In this document: positions 50,721 through 60,081 of the stretch, piece after piece
Layout of the letters: every line of letters starts with the position of its first letter
Numbering within the stretch: the stretch's first letter is position 1
Assembly: GCA_902553315.1 (NCBI GenBank)
Contig: CACDKN010000005.1
Coordinates: 40,628 to 104,627, forward strand
Length of the DNA: 64,000 nt
Source of the DNA: AG-339-G14 sp902553315
GTDB taxonomy: Bacteria; Pseudomonadota; Gammaproteobacteria; Magnimaribacterales; AG-339-G14
Reading direction: 5' to 3'
Position numbers and translations under genes: made by a program
Notes under the pieces: model-generated
Told to the model about the DNA's origin: nothing
The model's database searches: none
The model's input: only the letters and a program-made list of their open reading frames with translations

Positions 50721-51027
50721 AATCGTTTCTGTGAAGGCCTTTTATTTTATGTGACCACCAAGATACTGTTACTTTGCCCCACTCCAAGGTAATTTCTGGA
50801 TGGTGGTCTTCCTCTTCTGCCAAATTTGCAACCTTAGAAACAAATTCTAATCCGGCCAGATAGTTATCAAACGAAAAAGCACAGATCAAACGATCAATAC
50901 CATTTGTTTTTTGAATTTCCCAAGCTGGAATTTGTGGCTTTAATTCTTCAATTTCTTCTTGTGTTACAAGAGGAGCATCTTCTCGACAGGCTACACAAGA
51001 ACTTTCAGTAAGTTTTTCTGGACTCAT
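50680..51027 (-). CDS. phhB: Pterin-4a-carbinolamine dehydratase (PhhB/DCoH)
   Basis: A 115-residue PCD that dehydrates 4a-hydroxytetrahydrobiopterin. The extended gammaproteobacterial form is clear: CVACREDAPLVTQEEIEELKPQIPAWEI, then EEDHHPEITLEWGKVTVSWWSHKIKGLHRNDFIAAAKT. His-His-Pro and the later His form the pterin site. It normally serves phenylalanine hydroxylase (phhA), which is not in the window. The start overlaps the fumC stop by 4 bases. The 3' 41 bases also encode the MFS C terminus on the other strand; the shared region holds the conserved RNDFIAAAKTD end, so the overlap is real. Confidence 0.93.
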   Translation of the reverse strand: MSPEKLTESSCVACREDAPLVTQEEIEELKPQIPAWEIQKTNGIDRLICAFSFDNYLAGLEFVSKVANLAEEEDHHPEITLEWGKVTVSWWSHKIKGLHRNDFIAAAKTDNLFSR

Positions 51028-52433
51028 TTGATACCCCCTTTGGTAAGTTTCTTTGGATCTAAATATTTATTTAATTGAGCTCTGGTTAAATCTGTTTCTT
51101 CAAGAGCTACTTCTATTATTGGTAAGTTTTCCTTATAAGCTTTTTTGGCAATTTCAGCTGCCTTTGCATATCCAATCACAGGGTTAAGAGCTGTGACAAG
51201 AATTGGATTTTTATTCAAAGCACTCTCTAAAGTTTTTTTATTAACCTTAAAAGATTTAATAGTTTTATCAGCCAAGACTTTCATGCTGCCTGTTAATAAA
51301 GCCATACTTTTAAGAAGGTTGTAAGCTATGACAGGAAGCATTACGTTTAGTTGAAAATTTCCTGACTGTGCGGCAATTGTTATCGTTACGTCATTTCCAA
51401 TAACATCGGCAGAAGCCATGGCAACTGCTTCAGGTATAACAGGATTAACTTTACCAGGCATAATACTGCTACCAGGCTGCAACGCTTTCAGTTCTATTTC
51501 TGATAGTCCTGCAAGAGGTCCAGAATTCATCCACCTGAGATCATTTGAAATTTTCATCAAAACCACTGCAAGATTCTTTAGCTCTCCTGAGACTTGAACC
51601 GCTGTATCTTGAGCACTTAATTCATGAAAAAAGTTTTCGCTCGCAATAGCTTTGCATTTACCTCCTATTAAAGTAGATAACTCTTTTGCAAAAGTTTTAG
51701 CAAATCTTGGATGTGCATTTATGCCGGTTCCTACCGCAGTCCCACCCAAGGGCATTTCTAAGAGTCTTTTCTCTAAGAAGACTAATGTTTTTTTGGTATT
51801 TTTGAGCTGAGAAGACCAAGCAGACAATTCTTGAGAAACTTCTATGGGCATAGCATCCATTAAGTGAGTTCTTCCTGTTTTAATTATCCCTTTAAACACT
51901 GCTTCTTTTTTTTCTATTTCAATAATTAATTTTTCTAAAGCAGGATAAAGCTTCTCAGTTAAGTCTTTGTAGGCGCTCACTTTAATAGCGGTTGGAATAA
52001 CATCATTACTGCTTTGACTCATATTTACATCGTCGTTTGGATCAATATGAACACCATTCAATTTAAAGGCTAAATTAGCAATCACTTCATTTGCATTCAT
52101 ATTTGAGCTAGTTCCAGAACCAGTTTGAAATACGTCTAGAGGAAATTCTTTATTATGTTTACTTTGCCAAACTTCTTTAGCGGCTTTTGAAATTGCGACG
52201 GCTTTTTTTGTACTTAAAAAGCCTAATTTTTTATTTGCTTTTGCTGCTGCGTCTTTAATTAACCCTAATGTATCTACAAAAGAATTAGTAAAAGGAAAAT
52301 CCATTTTTATGCCACTGATTGGGAAATTTTCTATAGCTCTTTGAGTTTGAGCACCATACAAAGCATTTTTCGGAACATAAACCTCACCAAGACTATCTTT
52401 CTCTAAGCGAAATCCTTTTTTTATTTTTGCCAT
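51024..52433 (-). CDS. fumC: Fumarate hydratase, class II
   Basis: A 469-residue class II fumarase (E. coli FumC 467) converting fumarate to malate in the TCA cycle without an iron-sulfur cluster. GSGTSSNMNANEVIANLA, GRTHLMDAMP (with catalytic His) and the signature GSSIMPGKVNP are intact. It is coupled to phhB by a 4-base overlap and is divergent from the aldolase gene. In the 91-base gap, a 14-base palindrome TTTATTTAAATAAA (52472-52485) is present but is AT-only. Confidence 0.97.
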   Translation of the reverse strand: MAKIKKGFRLEKDSLGEVYVPKNALYGAQTQRAIENFPISGIKMDFPFTNSFVDTLGLIKDAAAKANKKLGFLSTKKAVAISKAAKEVWQSKHNKEFPLDVFQTGSGTSSNMNANEVIANLAFKLNGVHIDPNDDVNMSQSSNDVIPTAIKVSAYKDLTEKLYPALEKLIIEIEKKEAVFKGIIKTGRTHLMDAMPIEVSQELSAWSSQLKNTKKTLVFLEKRLLEMPLGGTAVGTGINAHPRFAKTFAKELSTLIGGKCKAIASENFFHELSAQDTAVQVSGELKNLAVVLMKISNDLRWMNSGPLAGLSEIELKALQPGSSIMPGKVNPVIPEAVAMASADVIGNDVTITIAAQSGNFQLNVMLPVIAYNLLKSMALLTGSMKVLADKTIKSFKVNKKTLESALNKNPILVTALNPVIGYAKAAEIAKKAYKENLPIIEVALEETDLTRAQLNKYLDPKKLTKGGIK

Positions 52434-52524
52434 AACTTTTCTGAGTGTTTAAAATATAATTGTACAAAATATTTATTTAAATAAACGATTTAAATTTTTT
52501 AAATCTCTGCTATCGGGAGCAATT

Positions 52525-53343
52525 ATGTCAGAAAAAGAAATTCAATTACCTATCGATACAACATTGGGGAAATTGCCTCAAAAAGAAAAAGGCTCATTAT
52601 CGCCAATAGAATGTAAATCACCCGAAGAGCTTAGAAGACACCAATTGGAAAGGCTCGCTGCTGGCTTTAGGATGTTTTCACATTTTGGTTACGATGAAGG
52701 AATTGCAGGTCATATCACTTTAAGAGACCCAGAGTATCCTCATTATTTTTGGGTGAACCCTTTTGGAATGCATTTTGGTCAGATATGTATTTCTGATTTA
52801 ATTCTTGTCGACAGAGAAGGAAATATTGTTCAAGGAGAAGGGAAAATGTTGAACACAGCGGCTTTTGCTATCCATTCAAGACTTCATGAAGCTAGACCAG
52901 ATGTAAATGCAGCGGCTCATTCTCATTCCATGTATGGAAAATCTTTTTCTAGTCTTGGCAGATTATTGGAACCAATTACACAGGATTCATGTGCTTTTTT
53001 TGATAACCATGTTTTATTTGATGATTTTACTGGAGTTGTCTTAGAAACAGATGAAGGAGATAGAATAGCTAAAGCACTTGGAGATAAAAAAGCTGCAATT
53101 TTAAAAAATCATGGACTTTTAACAACTGGTGAATCTGTGGATGCGGCTTTATGGGCCTTTTTATCGATGGACAGATGTTGTCAATCTCAGTTGATAGCAG
53201 AATCAGCAGGTCAAATGGAAAGAATCTCGGATGAGGTTGCAGAATTGACAAAGTCGCAAGTTGGATCTGAATTTGCGATGTGGGCTAGTTTTCAACCTAT
53301 TTATGATTTAATGCTTGAAAAAGACGACAGCTTCTTAAATTAA
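52525..53343 (+). CDS. Class II aldolase/adducin family protein
   Basis: A 272-residue protein of the class II aldolase/adducin family. The metal-binding histidines are likely in AAHSHSMYGK (near 133-140) and KNHGLLTTGES (near 193); the general acid may be Glu near the PITQDSCAFF strand. HITLRDPEYPHYFWVNPFGMHF is the usual opening of this non-sugar subgroup, which is often annotated only as aldolase. A good ribosome site (GGGAG) precedes the ATG. It precedes the WecA-like gene by 20 bases. Substrate unknown. Confidence 0.87.
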   Translation: MSEKEIQLPIDTTLGKLPQKEKGSLSPIECKSPEELRRHQLERLAAGFRMFSHFGYDEGIAGHITLRDPEYPHYFWVNPFGMHFGQICISDLILVDREGNIVQGEGKMLNTAAFAIHSRLHEARPDVNAAAHSHSMYGKSFSSLGRLLEPITQDSCAFFDNHVLFDDFTGVVLETDEGDRIAKALGDKKAAILKNHGLLTTGESVDAALWAFLSMDRCCQSQLIAESAGQMERISDEVAELTKSQVGSEFAMWASFQPIYDLMLEKDDSFLN

Positions 53344-53363
53344 TAATTTAAGGACATTCAAAA

Positions 53364-54488
53364 ATGTTCTCTTTCTTTTTATTATTTTTGTTGGTGGGTT
53401 TTATTATTCATTTACTTATCCGTCATTTTTTTAAAAAAAGAAACTTTGTTGATGCACCTGATGGAGTTAAGAAACAACACAAGATGGCAGTACCAATTTC
53501 AGGCGGATTGTCATTTGGCTTAAGTTACTGTCTTTTCGTTTTTGTCTGTCTCTTAATATTTTATTTTGACTTAAATGATACTTTAAATATTCAATTACCA
53601 CTCAATGGCTATGGATCAAATTTTCCTTTTTTTGCTTTCATAATTTTGCTTCTACTTTCTCTTGTTTTATTAATTATTTGTTTAATTGATGATCTTGTAA
53701 ACTTACCAGTGTGGGTTAGATTGTTTGTGCAAATAAGTTGCTCTGTCTTATTTATTCAACTAGGAGATGTAGGCCTGATAAATTTGGGATCTTTGCTGGG
53801 AGGTGGGCAAATCATATTGGACGAATATTTAGCTTTTATTTTTACTATTTTTTGTATTGTGGGTGTGACTAATGCATTTAATTGGATTGATGGGATCGAC
53901 GGTTTCTTTAGCTCACAGGTTTTATTAGCACTTTTGGGGATGATTATCTTATGCGGAAGAATATCCGTCTTTCATATTACCTTTTTATCAGCTATATCTC
54001 CTTATATTGTCATGAATCTTGGCCTCTTAGGCGATAAATTCAAAGTGTTCATTGGTGATCACGGCGCCATGATGATTGGATTTCTTATTGCTGGTTCTTT
54101 TGTTATGCTTTCCCAAGCTACTGAAGGTATTCACGTTGAAGGAATTAGACCTGTGGATGCTCTGTGGTGTATAGGCCTAGTGCTGCTTAATGCATTCAGA
54201 GTAATTTGGAAAAGATTAATTAAAAAAACTTCGATTTTCAGTTCCGATAGAGAACATATTCATCATTACTTTATCGATTTAGGTTATTCAACAGGAAAAA
54301 CTCTTATTATTGTTTCTTCCGCAAGTTTATTAATTTTTTCCTTAGGCATTGCACTTGCTTTACTGAATGCTCCTGATTGGATTTCCCTATTAGCTTTTCT
54401 AGGGATTTTTTTGTTTTGGAACTTTTTTAGTAAAACTATTTATAACAAACTTAAGAAGCAGCAAGAATCTCTTCAATCATCCAAATAG
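53364..54488 (+). CDS. Undecaprenyl-phosphate GlcNAc-1-phosphate transferase-like (MraY/WecA family)
   Basis: A 374-residue membrane transferase with about 10 helices. DAPDGVKKQHKMAVPISGG (about 30-48), LIDDLVNLPVWVR (Asp-Asp), NWIDGIDGF (catalytic Asp) and FSSDREHIHHYFIDLG (near 290-305, usually HRAHLHH) match WecA/TagO. The enzyme places sugar-1-phosphate on undecaprenyl phosphate to begin a surface glycan. GDHGAMMIGFL replaces the common GDAGSMFLG. Its 3' end overlaps the convergent DsbA-fold gene by 38 bases. It could serve O-antigen or exopolysaccharide with the SLBB exporter. Confidence 0.87.
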   Translation: MFSFFLLFLLVGFIIHLLIRHFFKKRNFVDAPDGVKKQHKMAVPISGGLSFGLSYCLFVFVCLLIFYFDLNDTLNIQLPLNGYGSNFPFFAFIILLLLSLVLLIICLIDDLVNLPVWVRLFVQISCSVLFIQLGDVGLINLGSLLGGGQIILDEYLAFIFTIFCIVGVTNAFNWIDGIDGFFSSQVLLALLGMIILCGRISVFHITFLSAISPYIVMNLGLLGDKFKVFIGDHGAMMIGFLIAGSFVMLSQATEGIHVEGIRPVDALWCIGLVLLNAFRVIWKRLIKKTSIFSSDREHIHHYFIDLGYSTGKTLIIVSSASLLIFSLGIALALLNAPDWISLLAFLGIFLFWNFFSKTIYNKLKKQQESLQSSK

Positions 54489-55053
54489 TATCTTTTCCAA
54501 AATACATCTCATCATCGATAAAGAACGTTGGAATCCCGAATAATCCTCTTTTAACCGCATCTTCGGTGTTTGAAATCAACTTAGTTTTAACATCTGGATC
54601 CTGCATTTGCTCCAATAATTTTTCTGAATCAAATCCTGATTCCTCAAAAGCAGCTTTTATTACTTCAGGATCATCCATTTTCTTTGGTTCTTCCCACATG
54701 TGAACAAGGACTTTTTCAATGTAATCTTCTAAGTATCCATCCATTTCTGCAGCTATAGCTCCACGAACAATTTGGAGACTAATTACTGGAAAATGGGGAT
54801 TCATTTTAAATTTTGTTAATCCATGACGATTAACAAACCTTTCTATTTCTAAAGATTGGTACTCGTTTTTATTCAAAACCCCAAAAAATTGTTCCATTGG
54901 AGGTTTGTTATTCGTGGATTTAAAAATTCCCCCCAATAAAACTGGAATGTAATTTATTTCACAATCATATTTTTCGGGAAATGTTTTCAAAACATTAAAC
55001 CCAAAATATGCATTTGGGCTTGCAAAATCAAAATAAAAATCTATTTTTTTCAT
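54451..55053 (-). CDS. 2-hydroxychromene-2-carboxylate isomerase-like (DsbA fold, GST kappa)
   Basis: A 200-residue protein: IDFYFDFASPNAYFGF (about 4-19) with Ser11 as glutathione-binding candidate, YIPVLLGGIFKSTNN, and GIPTFFIDDEMYFGKDT, the cis-Pro loop. Those match the HCCA isomerase/GST kappa family, in which glutathione helps isomerise naphthalene metabolites. The start codon shares a base with the esterase stop (TGATG), and GGAG lies ahead. A 38-base overlap with the WecA-like 3' end is covered by the IEEILAAS tail. The natural substrate here is unknown. Confidence 0.88.
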   Translation of the reverse strand: MKKIDFYFDFASPNAYFGFNVLKTFPEKYDCEINYIPVLLGGIFKSTNNKPPMEQFFGVLNKNEYQSLEIERFVNRHGLTKFKMNPHFPVISLQIVRGAIAAEMDGYLEDYIEKVLVHMWEEPKKMDDPEVIKAAFEESGFDSEKLLEQMQDPDVKTKLISNTEDAVKRGLFGIPTFFIDDEMYFGKDTIWMIEEILAAS

Positions 55054-56927
55054 CAGGTCTCCTCTTCATTATCAATTGTAATTTTGGTTCTATCCGCGTT
55101 AATAATCTCTATAGTCCGAGTATAGTTAAGATCGCTGCAAAATCCATTCATAAAAGAGTTAAAAATTTTGTCAGATACTCCCGTTCCGTCATCATAAGAA
55201 ATTCCAAACAGAGTCTCACATTTTTCTACATCGGATAGTCTGTCGTCTATAGCAAGTCCGCTAAGTAAAAAATCTACGGTGTATTCTTCATCGGACATTC
55301 GAATTCCTTTATCCAGACTAGAGTCTAGAATTAAATATTTATCACCAGTTTCTGACCAACTACTCCAAAGTGGCAGGTTTTTTTCTCTACCTTTTCCTGG
55401 ATTTCCTGTGTAAGCAAATTCAGCCCAATATGACTGAATATCTTTTGAGAGTTGAACAGCAGGAGCATAAGAACCTCGGCCAAATAAAAAACTTCTAATT
55501 ATAAAATTTTCAAAAGTTCCAAAAACAAACAAAATTTCCAATGCATGCGCTGCGCCAACTAATTTAGACAATTCAACTCCATTTACTTCTTTCAATTCGT
55601 CCCAGTCGAATCGATAAGCATAGGTGTCTAAATGTCCACTTTTGACGAGACTGCTAGCAGGAATGTCTACAGCAGAGTTTTTCCAAAATCCTGATCCATA
55701 AAAGTTTATTGCATCATAATAATCTGGATCAATTATTTTCGTGGGCATTACATCAATGCCTGCAGTTTTGAATAATCCTTTTGCAGGTTTCCACTCTACA
55801 AAATTAGGGTTCATCGAATTGAAAAACTTATTTTCGTCTTTGTTGGTTCCAAAAATAATGGGTACTTTATTAAAATTTGAATCGGTGTAAGCTTCTTGAA
55901 AACCACCTTTTAAGATTACGTGACCATCTGGAAATACTCTGGGCATACCAACTTTTGCTGGTCTATCATTTAAAAGTGCTTGAGTTAATTCTTCTGGTGA
56001 TGCTTTGTAAAGAAATTCTTTTTGTTGAGCCTCACTCATACCTTCTTGAACAGATCTAGCTTCTTGTAAGTTATCAGCTAGTTTTTGAGAAACAACTATT
56101 TTATTAAAAATATCTAATGAACTATCAGTGGGAGCTTCTCTATTGTCTGGCAAGTAGCTTTCACTTGCTGTTATAGATGACACACTTGAGACTCCGCTCT
56201 GAACAATTACTTTGTGAAATAATCCTGCTGCCAATGGTGAAGCGAACAGCGCAGTCACATTATGACCGCCGGCAGATTCTCCAAAAATTGTAACGTTGTT
56301 AGGATCTCCTCCAAACGCATCTATGTTTTTCTTTATCCATTTGAGGGCAGCGATTGTATCCAGTGTTCCGAAATTACCAGATTTCTCTTCGAGTGAGGAA
56401 TTTTGATCTACTAAAGAAGGATGTCTGAACCATCCAAGAGCTCCCATTCTGTATTGAATAGTGACAACGATCACTTCTTGTTCAGACACTAACATGCTTG
56501 GATCGTAAATCTTGGCATCCCCAACAATGTTCCCACCTCCATGAATCCACATCATGACGGGTAGTGGCTTGTCCATTTCGTTTATTTCTTGCTCTGATAA
56601 TCTAGGAGACCATATATTCAAATATAGACAGTCTTCACTACCGATGAATTTTTCTTCTGCAAAAATTATTTCTCTTTGGAAGCATTCGTCTGAAAATTCA
56701 TTTGCTTGCAATAGCCCATTCCAGCTTTCTGCAGGTTTTGGCGATTTCCACCTTAGATTTCCTATAGGCGCTTTAGCGAATGGAATTCCTTTCCATGCAA
56801 AAGTATTATTGTCGTAATTTGTTCCAATCACTAATCCTTGTGAAGTGTCACGAATTGAGTCTTGATTAGCTACATTGCTGCAGGAAACAACAATGAAAAT
56901 CATAATTGCGTAAACTAAGTACTTCAT
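55053..56927 (-). CDS. Carboxylesterase/lipase type B lipoprotein
   Basis: A 624-residue alpha/beta hydrolase with a lipoprotein signal ending VVSC16, so it is exported and lipid-anchored. The catalytic serine is Ser218 in GESAGG; the acid is Glu in GTNKDENKF near 360, and the His in GAAHALEI near 455. MWIHGGG forms the oxyanion hole and FAWKGIPFAKAPIGNLRW is the usual N-terminal patch. Carboxylesterase type B is often broad, for p-nitrobenzyl, cocaine-like or lipid esters. It precedes the HCCA-like gene in one transcript. Confidence 0.92.
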   Translation of the reverse strand: MKYLVYAIMIFIVVSCSNVANQDSIRDTSQGLVIGTNYDNNTFAWKGIPFAKAPIGNLRWKSPKPAESWNGLLQANEFSDECFQREIIFAEEKFIGSEDCLYLNIWSPRLSEQEINEMDKPLPVMMWIHGGGNIVGDAKIYDPSMLVSEQEVIVVTIQYRMGALGWFRHPSLVDQNSSLEEKSGNFGTLDTIAALKWIKKNIDAFGGDPNNVTIFGESAGGHNVTALFASPLAAGLFHKVIVQSGVSSVSSITASESYLPDNREAPTDSSLDIFNKIVVSQKLADNLQEARSVQEGMSEAQQKEFLYKASPEELTQALLNDRPAKVGMPRVFPDGHVILKGGFQEAYTDSNFNKVPIIFGTNKDENKFFNSMNPNFVEWKPAKGLFKTAGIDVMPTKIIDPDYYDAINFYGSGFWKNSAVDIPASSLVKSGHLDTYAYRFDWDELKEVNGVELSKLVGAAHALEILFVFGTFENFIIRSFLFGRGSYAPAVQLSKDIQSYWAEFAYTGNPGKGREKNLPLWSSWSETGDKYLILDSSLDKGIRMSDEEYTVDFLLSGLAIDDRLSDVEKCETLFGISYDDGTGVSDKIFNSFMNGFCSDLNYTRTIEIINADRTKITIDNEEET

Positions 56928-57005
56928 ATTTTTATTTTGATTTTATTTTAGAAATTTCTTAGTTATTATTATCCAAGAAATTAACTAAATAAGATAATAA
57001 AAATT

Positions 57006-58223
57006 ATGCAAATTGCGCCGATACCTACTCTTTCGAGTGACATTAATGACATCCGAACAAAGACAGCAAATATAGTCTCAGAGCAAATAATTCCTAACGA
57101 ATCCGAAATTTATAAAGGTGGAGATATTGCGAAATCTATCAGGTCAGAAATTAGAGAAACGGTAAAATCTGAAAATCTTTGGGCGCCCCATTTACCTCAA
57201 GAATATGGGGGTATGGGAATTGGTTTTATGGCTCATGCTTACATGAATGAAATTTTAGCTTGGTCGCCCCTTTCAAATAGATTGTTTGGAGTCATCGCAC
57301 CCAACTCAGGCAATCAAAAAGTTTTATTGAAATATGGGACTAACGAACAAAAGAAGAAATGGTTAGAACCGTTAGTTGCCGGTGAAATGGAATCCGCCTT
57401 TTCGATGACAGAACCCGATAGTGCTGGTTCCGATCCTAGATCTATAAAAACAACTGCAGTTAAAGATGGAGATGAATGGGTAATAAATGGTCATAAAGTG
57501 ATGACTTCCAATGGAATAAGAGCAGATTTTGCAATTGTGATGTGCAGAACTGAAGAAGAATCTGATTCTGGAGAAGTAAATTCCAAGATGACTCAAATTA
57601 TAGTCCCCACAAATTCTCCAGGATTCAATATCATAAGATCAGTACCAATTTGGGGTCATACTGGAGGCGATCACGTAGAAATTAAATACGAAAACGTGAG
57701 AGTCCCTTTAGAAAATCAACTAGGTGCAAGAGGATCTGGTCATGCTGCAGCTCAAGATAGATTAGGTGCTGGAAGAGTCTTTCATTGCATGAACAGTATA
57801 GGTCAAATGTGGCGTGCTTTTGATCTTATGTCTAAGAGAACTACAACTAGAGAAGTTCATGGTGGTCTTCTTGAAAGCAAGCAAATGATTCAAGGTTTTA
57901 TTGCCGACTCATACATAGACATCCAAACTGCAAGATTAATGACAATACATTGTGCTGAAGTTATGGACTCTGATGGTGATCCAAGAGTGGATATATCTGC
58001 AATCAAAATTTATGTTCCTGCAGCTATGCATCGTGTTGTTGATCGAGCTATCCAAGTTTATGGTTGGAAAGGTGTTTCTGCAGATTTACCTTTATTTGGA
58101 ATGTATCAGGGAGCAAGGACATTACGTCTAGCCGATGGTCCAGATGAAGTTCACAGAATTTTAATCGCTAAACAAATTCTCAAAAAATATAAAGACGGAC
58201 TTTCCTGGGATTTTGGAGTTTAA
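57006..58223 (+). CDS. Acyl-CoA dehydrogenase (ACAD10/11-like)
   Basis: A 405-residue acyl-CoA dehydrogenase. LWAPHLPQEYGGMGIGF (about 59-75), SAFSMTEPDSAGSDPRSIKTTA (134-155), the beta domain with WVINGHKVMTSNGIRADFAIVM, and DGPDEVHRILIAKQIL at the end (usually EGT) fit the ACAD10/ACAD11 group rather than the tandem pair above. That group often acts on 4-hydroxyacyl or long-chain substrates. It is monocistronic; the ATG follows a GATAAT box by 7 bases with no ribosome site, so a leaderless message is possible. Confidence 0.9.
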   Translation: MQIAPIPTLSSDINDIRTKTANIVSEQIIPNESEIYKGGDIAKSIRSEIRETVKSENLWAPHLPQEYGGMGIGFMAHAYMNEILAWSPLSNRLFGVIAPNSGNQKVLLKYGTNEQKKKWLEPLVAGEMESAFSMTEPDSAGSDPRSIKTTAVKDGDEWVINGHKVMTSNGIRADFAIVMCRTEEESDSGEVNSKMTQIIVPTNSPGFNIIRSVPIWGHTGGDHVEIKYENVRVPLENQLGARGSGHAAAQDRLGAGRVFHCMNSIGQMWRAFDLMSKRTTTREVHGGLLESKQMIQGFIADSYIDIQTARLMTIHCAEVMDSDGDPRVDISAIKIYVPAAMHRVVDRAIQVYGWKGVSADLPLFGMYQGARTLRLADGPDEVHRILIAKQILKKYKDGLSWDFGV

Positions 58224-58227
58224 AGTC

Positions 58228-58674
58228 TTATCTTATTATTTTAACGTTTTTACCTATCGTGTCGTCGATCCAATTTCTGGATTCAAAGTCTTTAAGTTTA
58301 ATTGACGAACTAGCAGTTGCAATAAGCTCATCATCTTGAAACAAATCGGCAGAAGAGAATGCAATTGATTTCCCTATTTTATTAATTCTCGCTACTGCAA
58401 TTGTCAACTTTGGTTCGCCAGAAGATAAAAAATTTACGTTTACGTCTATTGATAAGGGAACTTTCTTAAAATCAACCAATTGCATGACTAGAAAAGCCAT
58501 ACTGGCATCTAGCATAGTTGTAATGAATCCACCTTGAAGAATTGTGCCATCTGAATGACAAAAAAATTCATCGGGGTTAAATGACATTTTTAACGTCTGC
58601 TCCTTGAAGTTCATTTCTAAAACTTCAGCATCCATCTTTTCTAAATAGGCTGGAAGGTTTTTATTTGTGCTCAT
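58228..58674 (-). CDS. PaaI-like hotdog thioesterase
   Basis: A 148-residue hotdog-fold protein. DGTILQGGFITTMLDASMAFLVMQLVDFKKVPLSIDVNVNFLSSG matches the PaaI/acyl-CoA thioesterase pattern, with Asp in TMLDA as the active acid. RINKIGKSIAFSSADLFQDDELIATASSSIKL is the second strand set. It probably releases acyl or aryl groups from CoA. It begins 2 bases after the photolyase stop and its stop comes 4 bases past the convergent dehydrogenase stop. Confidence 0.82.
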   Translation of the reverse strand: MSTNKNLPAYLEKMDAEVLEMNFKEQTLKMSFNPDEFFCHSDGTILQGGFITTMLDASMAFLVMQLVDFKKVPLSIDVNVNFLSSGEPKLTIAVARINKIGKSIAFSSADLFQDDELIATASSSIKLKDFESRNWIDDTIGKNVKIIR

Positions 58675-58676
58675 CG

Positions 58677-60074
58677 TTAAATATTGGAAAAAGCTTCTAA
58701 GGCTCTTTTTCTTGATTCTTTTAAATCAACTATCATTTTAGGGTAGCTTATATTTAACCTAAAATCATTAGGAGGGTTATGAATTAATTTTTCAGGCACA
58801 TCTTTAAGAACTGGTATAAATTTTTTTATAAACTCGCCCTTCTTATCGAATTTTTCTGACTGAGTTATTGGATTAAAAATTCTGAAATAAGGAGCTGCAT
58901 CCACGCCGGTTGAAGCGCTCCACTGCCACCCTCCATTGTTTGAAGCATGATCTCCATCTATGAGCCTTTTCATGAAATATTGTTCGCCTCGCCTCCAATC
59001 AATGAGTAAATTTTTTGTTAAAAACATAGCAACTACCATTCTTAATCTATTATGCATCCAACCCGTTTCGTTCAATTGAGTCATAGCGGCATCAATTAAT
59101 GGTATGCCCGTTCTTCCTTTACACCAATCTTGAAAATCTTTTTCATCATCTCTCCATTTCATAAGATCATATTTTTCGCTAAAGGATTTATTTTGACTGA
59201 CTCTTGGAAAGTGAAAAATAATATATTTGTAAAACTCTCTCCATAAAATTTCATTCATCCAAGCATGCTGCCCTGTTCCCGGGGTATCATCAAAAGTTTC
59301 AAGTAATTTATTTAGACAATATTTTGCTGAAATCATACCCGAAGTTAAATAAGGAGAAAGCTTGCTAGTTGAATCAAGTGAAGGAAAATCTCTTAGTTTT
59401 TTATAATCCGAAACTTTATCTTTAACAAATTGTTCAAAAATATTAATTACAGTTTCAGAACCAACTGGGTACTTAGAAATTGCGTTTAAAAAATGCTCAT
59501 CGGTTAATTCATAATTTGGTATGTCGTCGCTGTCTTCAACTAATAAATTTTGATCTAAAGGTTCAGGTAGAATTGCTAAATCCTTTTCGGTTAGTTCCGC
59601 TCTAAATACTTTTGAGTAAGGCGTAAAAACTCGGAAATAATTTCCAGTGCCTGTTTTTATCAACTCAGGATTAATTATAGAAGAATCAAAAATATTTAAG
59701 TTAACATTGATTTCTCCTAATTCACTTTTAAGGTTTTCGTCTCTTAATCTTTCATTGCAACCATATTCTCGATTAATAAAGACTTCGTTGATTTTGTATT
59801 CGCTGACAAAATTTAGAATCTTATCAACCTCTGTTTTAATTCCATCTGCATGAATTACTTTAAAGCTGATATTTTTTCTTATTAATTCGTCTTTCAACTG
59901 ATGTAGATGATTTAGCTGAAATTTAATTTTTAAGGGACTGTCATTATGATTCTCCCATTTTTTCGGATTAAAAATGTATGCCGCGATTAATCCATTTTTA
60001 CCTAATGAAGCATTATAAAAAGCAGTATTGTCTTGTAATCTGAGATCGTTAGAAAATATAAAAAGTTTTTTCAT
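58677..60074 (-). CDS. phrB: Deoxyribodipyrimidine photolyase
   Basis: A 465-residue class I CPD photolyase from the ATG at 60072-60074 (MKKLFIFSNDLRLQDN); a TTG 4 codons upstream is possible but lies in a strong inverted repeat. The N-terminal antenna domain includes FIFSNDLRLQDNTAFYNA; the FAD site holds LSPYLTSGMISA, WREFYKYIIFHFPRV and NNGGWQWSASTGVDAAPYFRIFNP, with Trp residues of the electron chain. It repairs UV pyrimidine dimers using light, which fits a sunlit habitat. The gene precedes a thioesterase by 2 bases. Confidence 0.95.
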   Translation of the reverse strand: MKKLFIFSNDLRLQDNTAFYNASLGKNGLIAAYIFNPKKWENHNDSPLKIKFQLNHLHQLKDELIRKNISFKVIHADGIKTEVDKILNFVSEYKINEVFINREYGCNERLRDENLKSELGEINVNLNIFDSSIINPELIKTGTGNYFRVFTPYSKVFRAELTEKDLAILPEPLDQNLLVEDSDDIPNYELTDEHFLNAISKYPVGSETVINIFEQFVKDKVSDYKKLRDFPSLDSTSKLSPYLTSGMISAKYCLNKLLETFDDTPGTGQHAWMNEILWREFYKYIIFHFPRVSQNKSFSEKYDLMKWRDDEKDFQDWCKGRTGIPLIDAAMTQLNETGWMHNRLRMVVAMFLTKNLLIDWRRGEQYFMKRLIDGDHASNNGGWQWSASTGVDAAPYFRIFNPITQSEKFDKKGEFIKKFIPVLKDVPEKLIHNPPNDFRLNISYPKMIVDLKESRKRALEAFSNI

Positions 60075-60081
60075 ATCTGGT

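Noticed and set aside
52472..52485. 14-base palindrome TTTATTTAAATAAA between fumC and the aldolase gene
   Set aside because: It is made only of A and T in an AT-rich gap, so chance is the simplest explanation. No matching second copy was seen.
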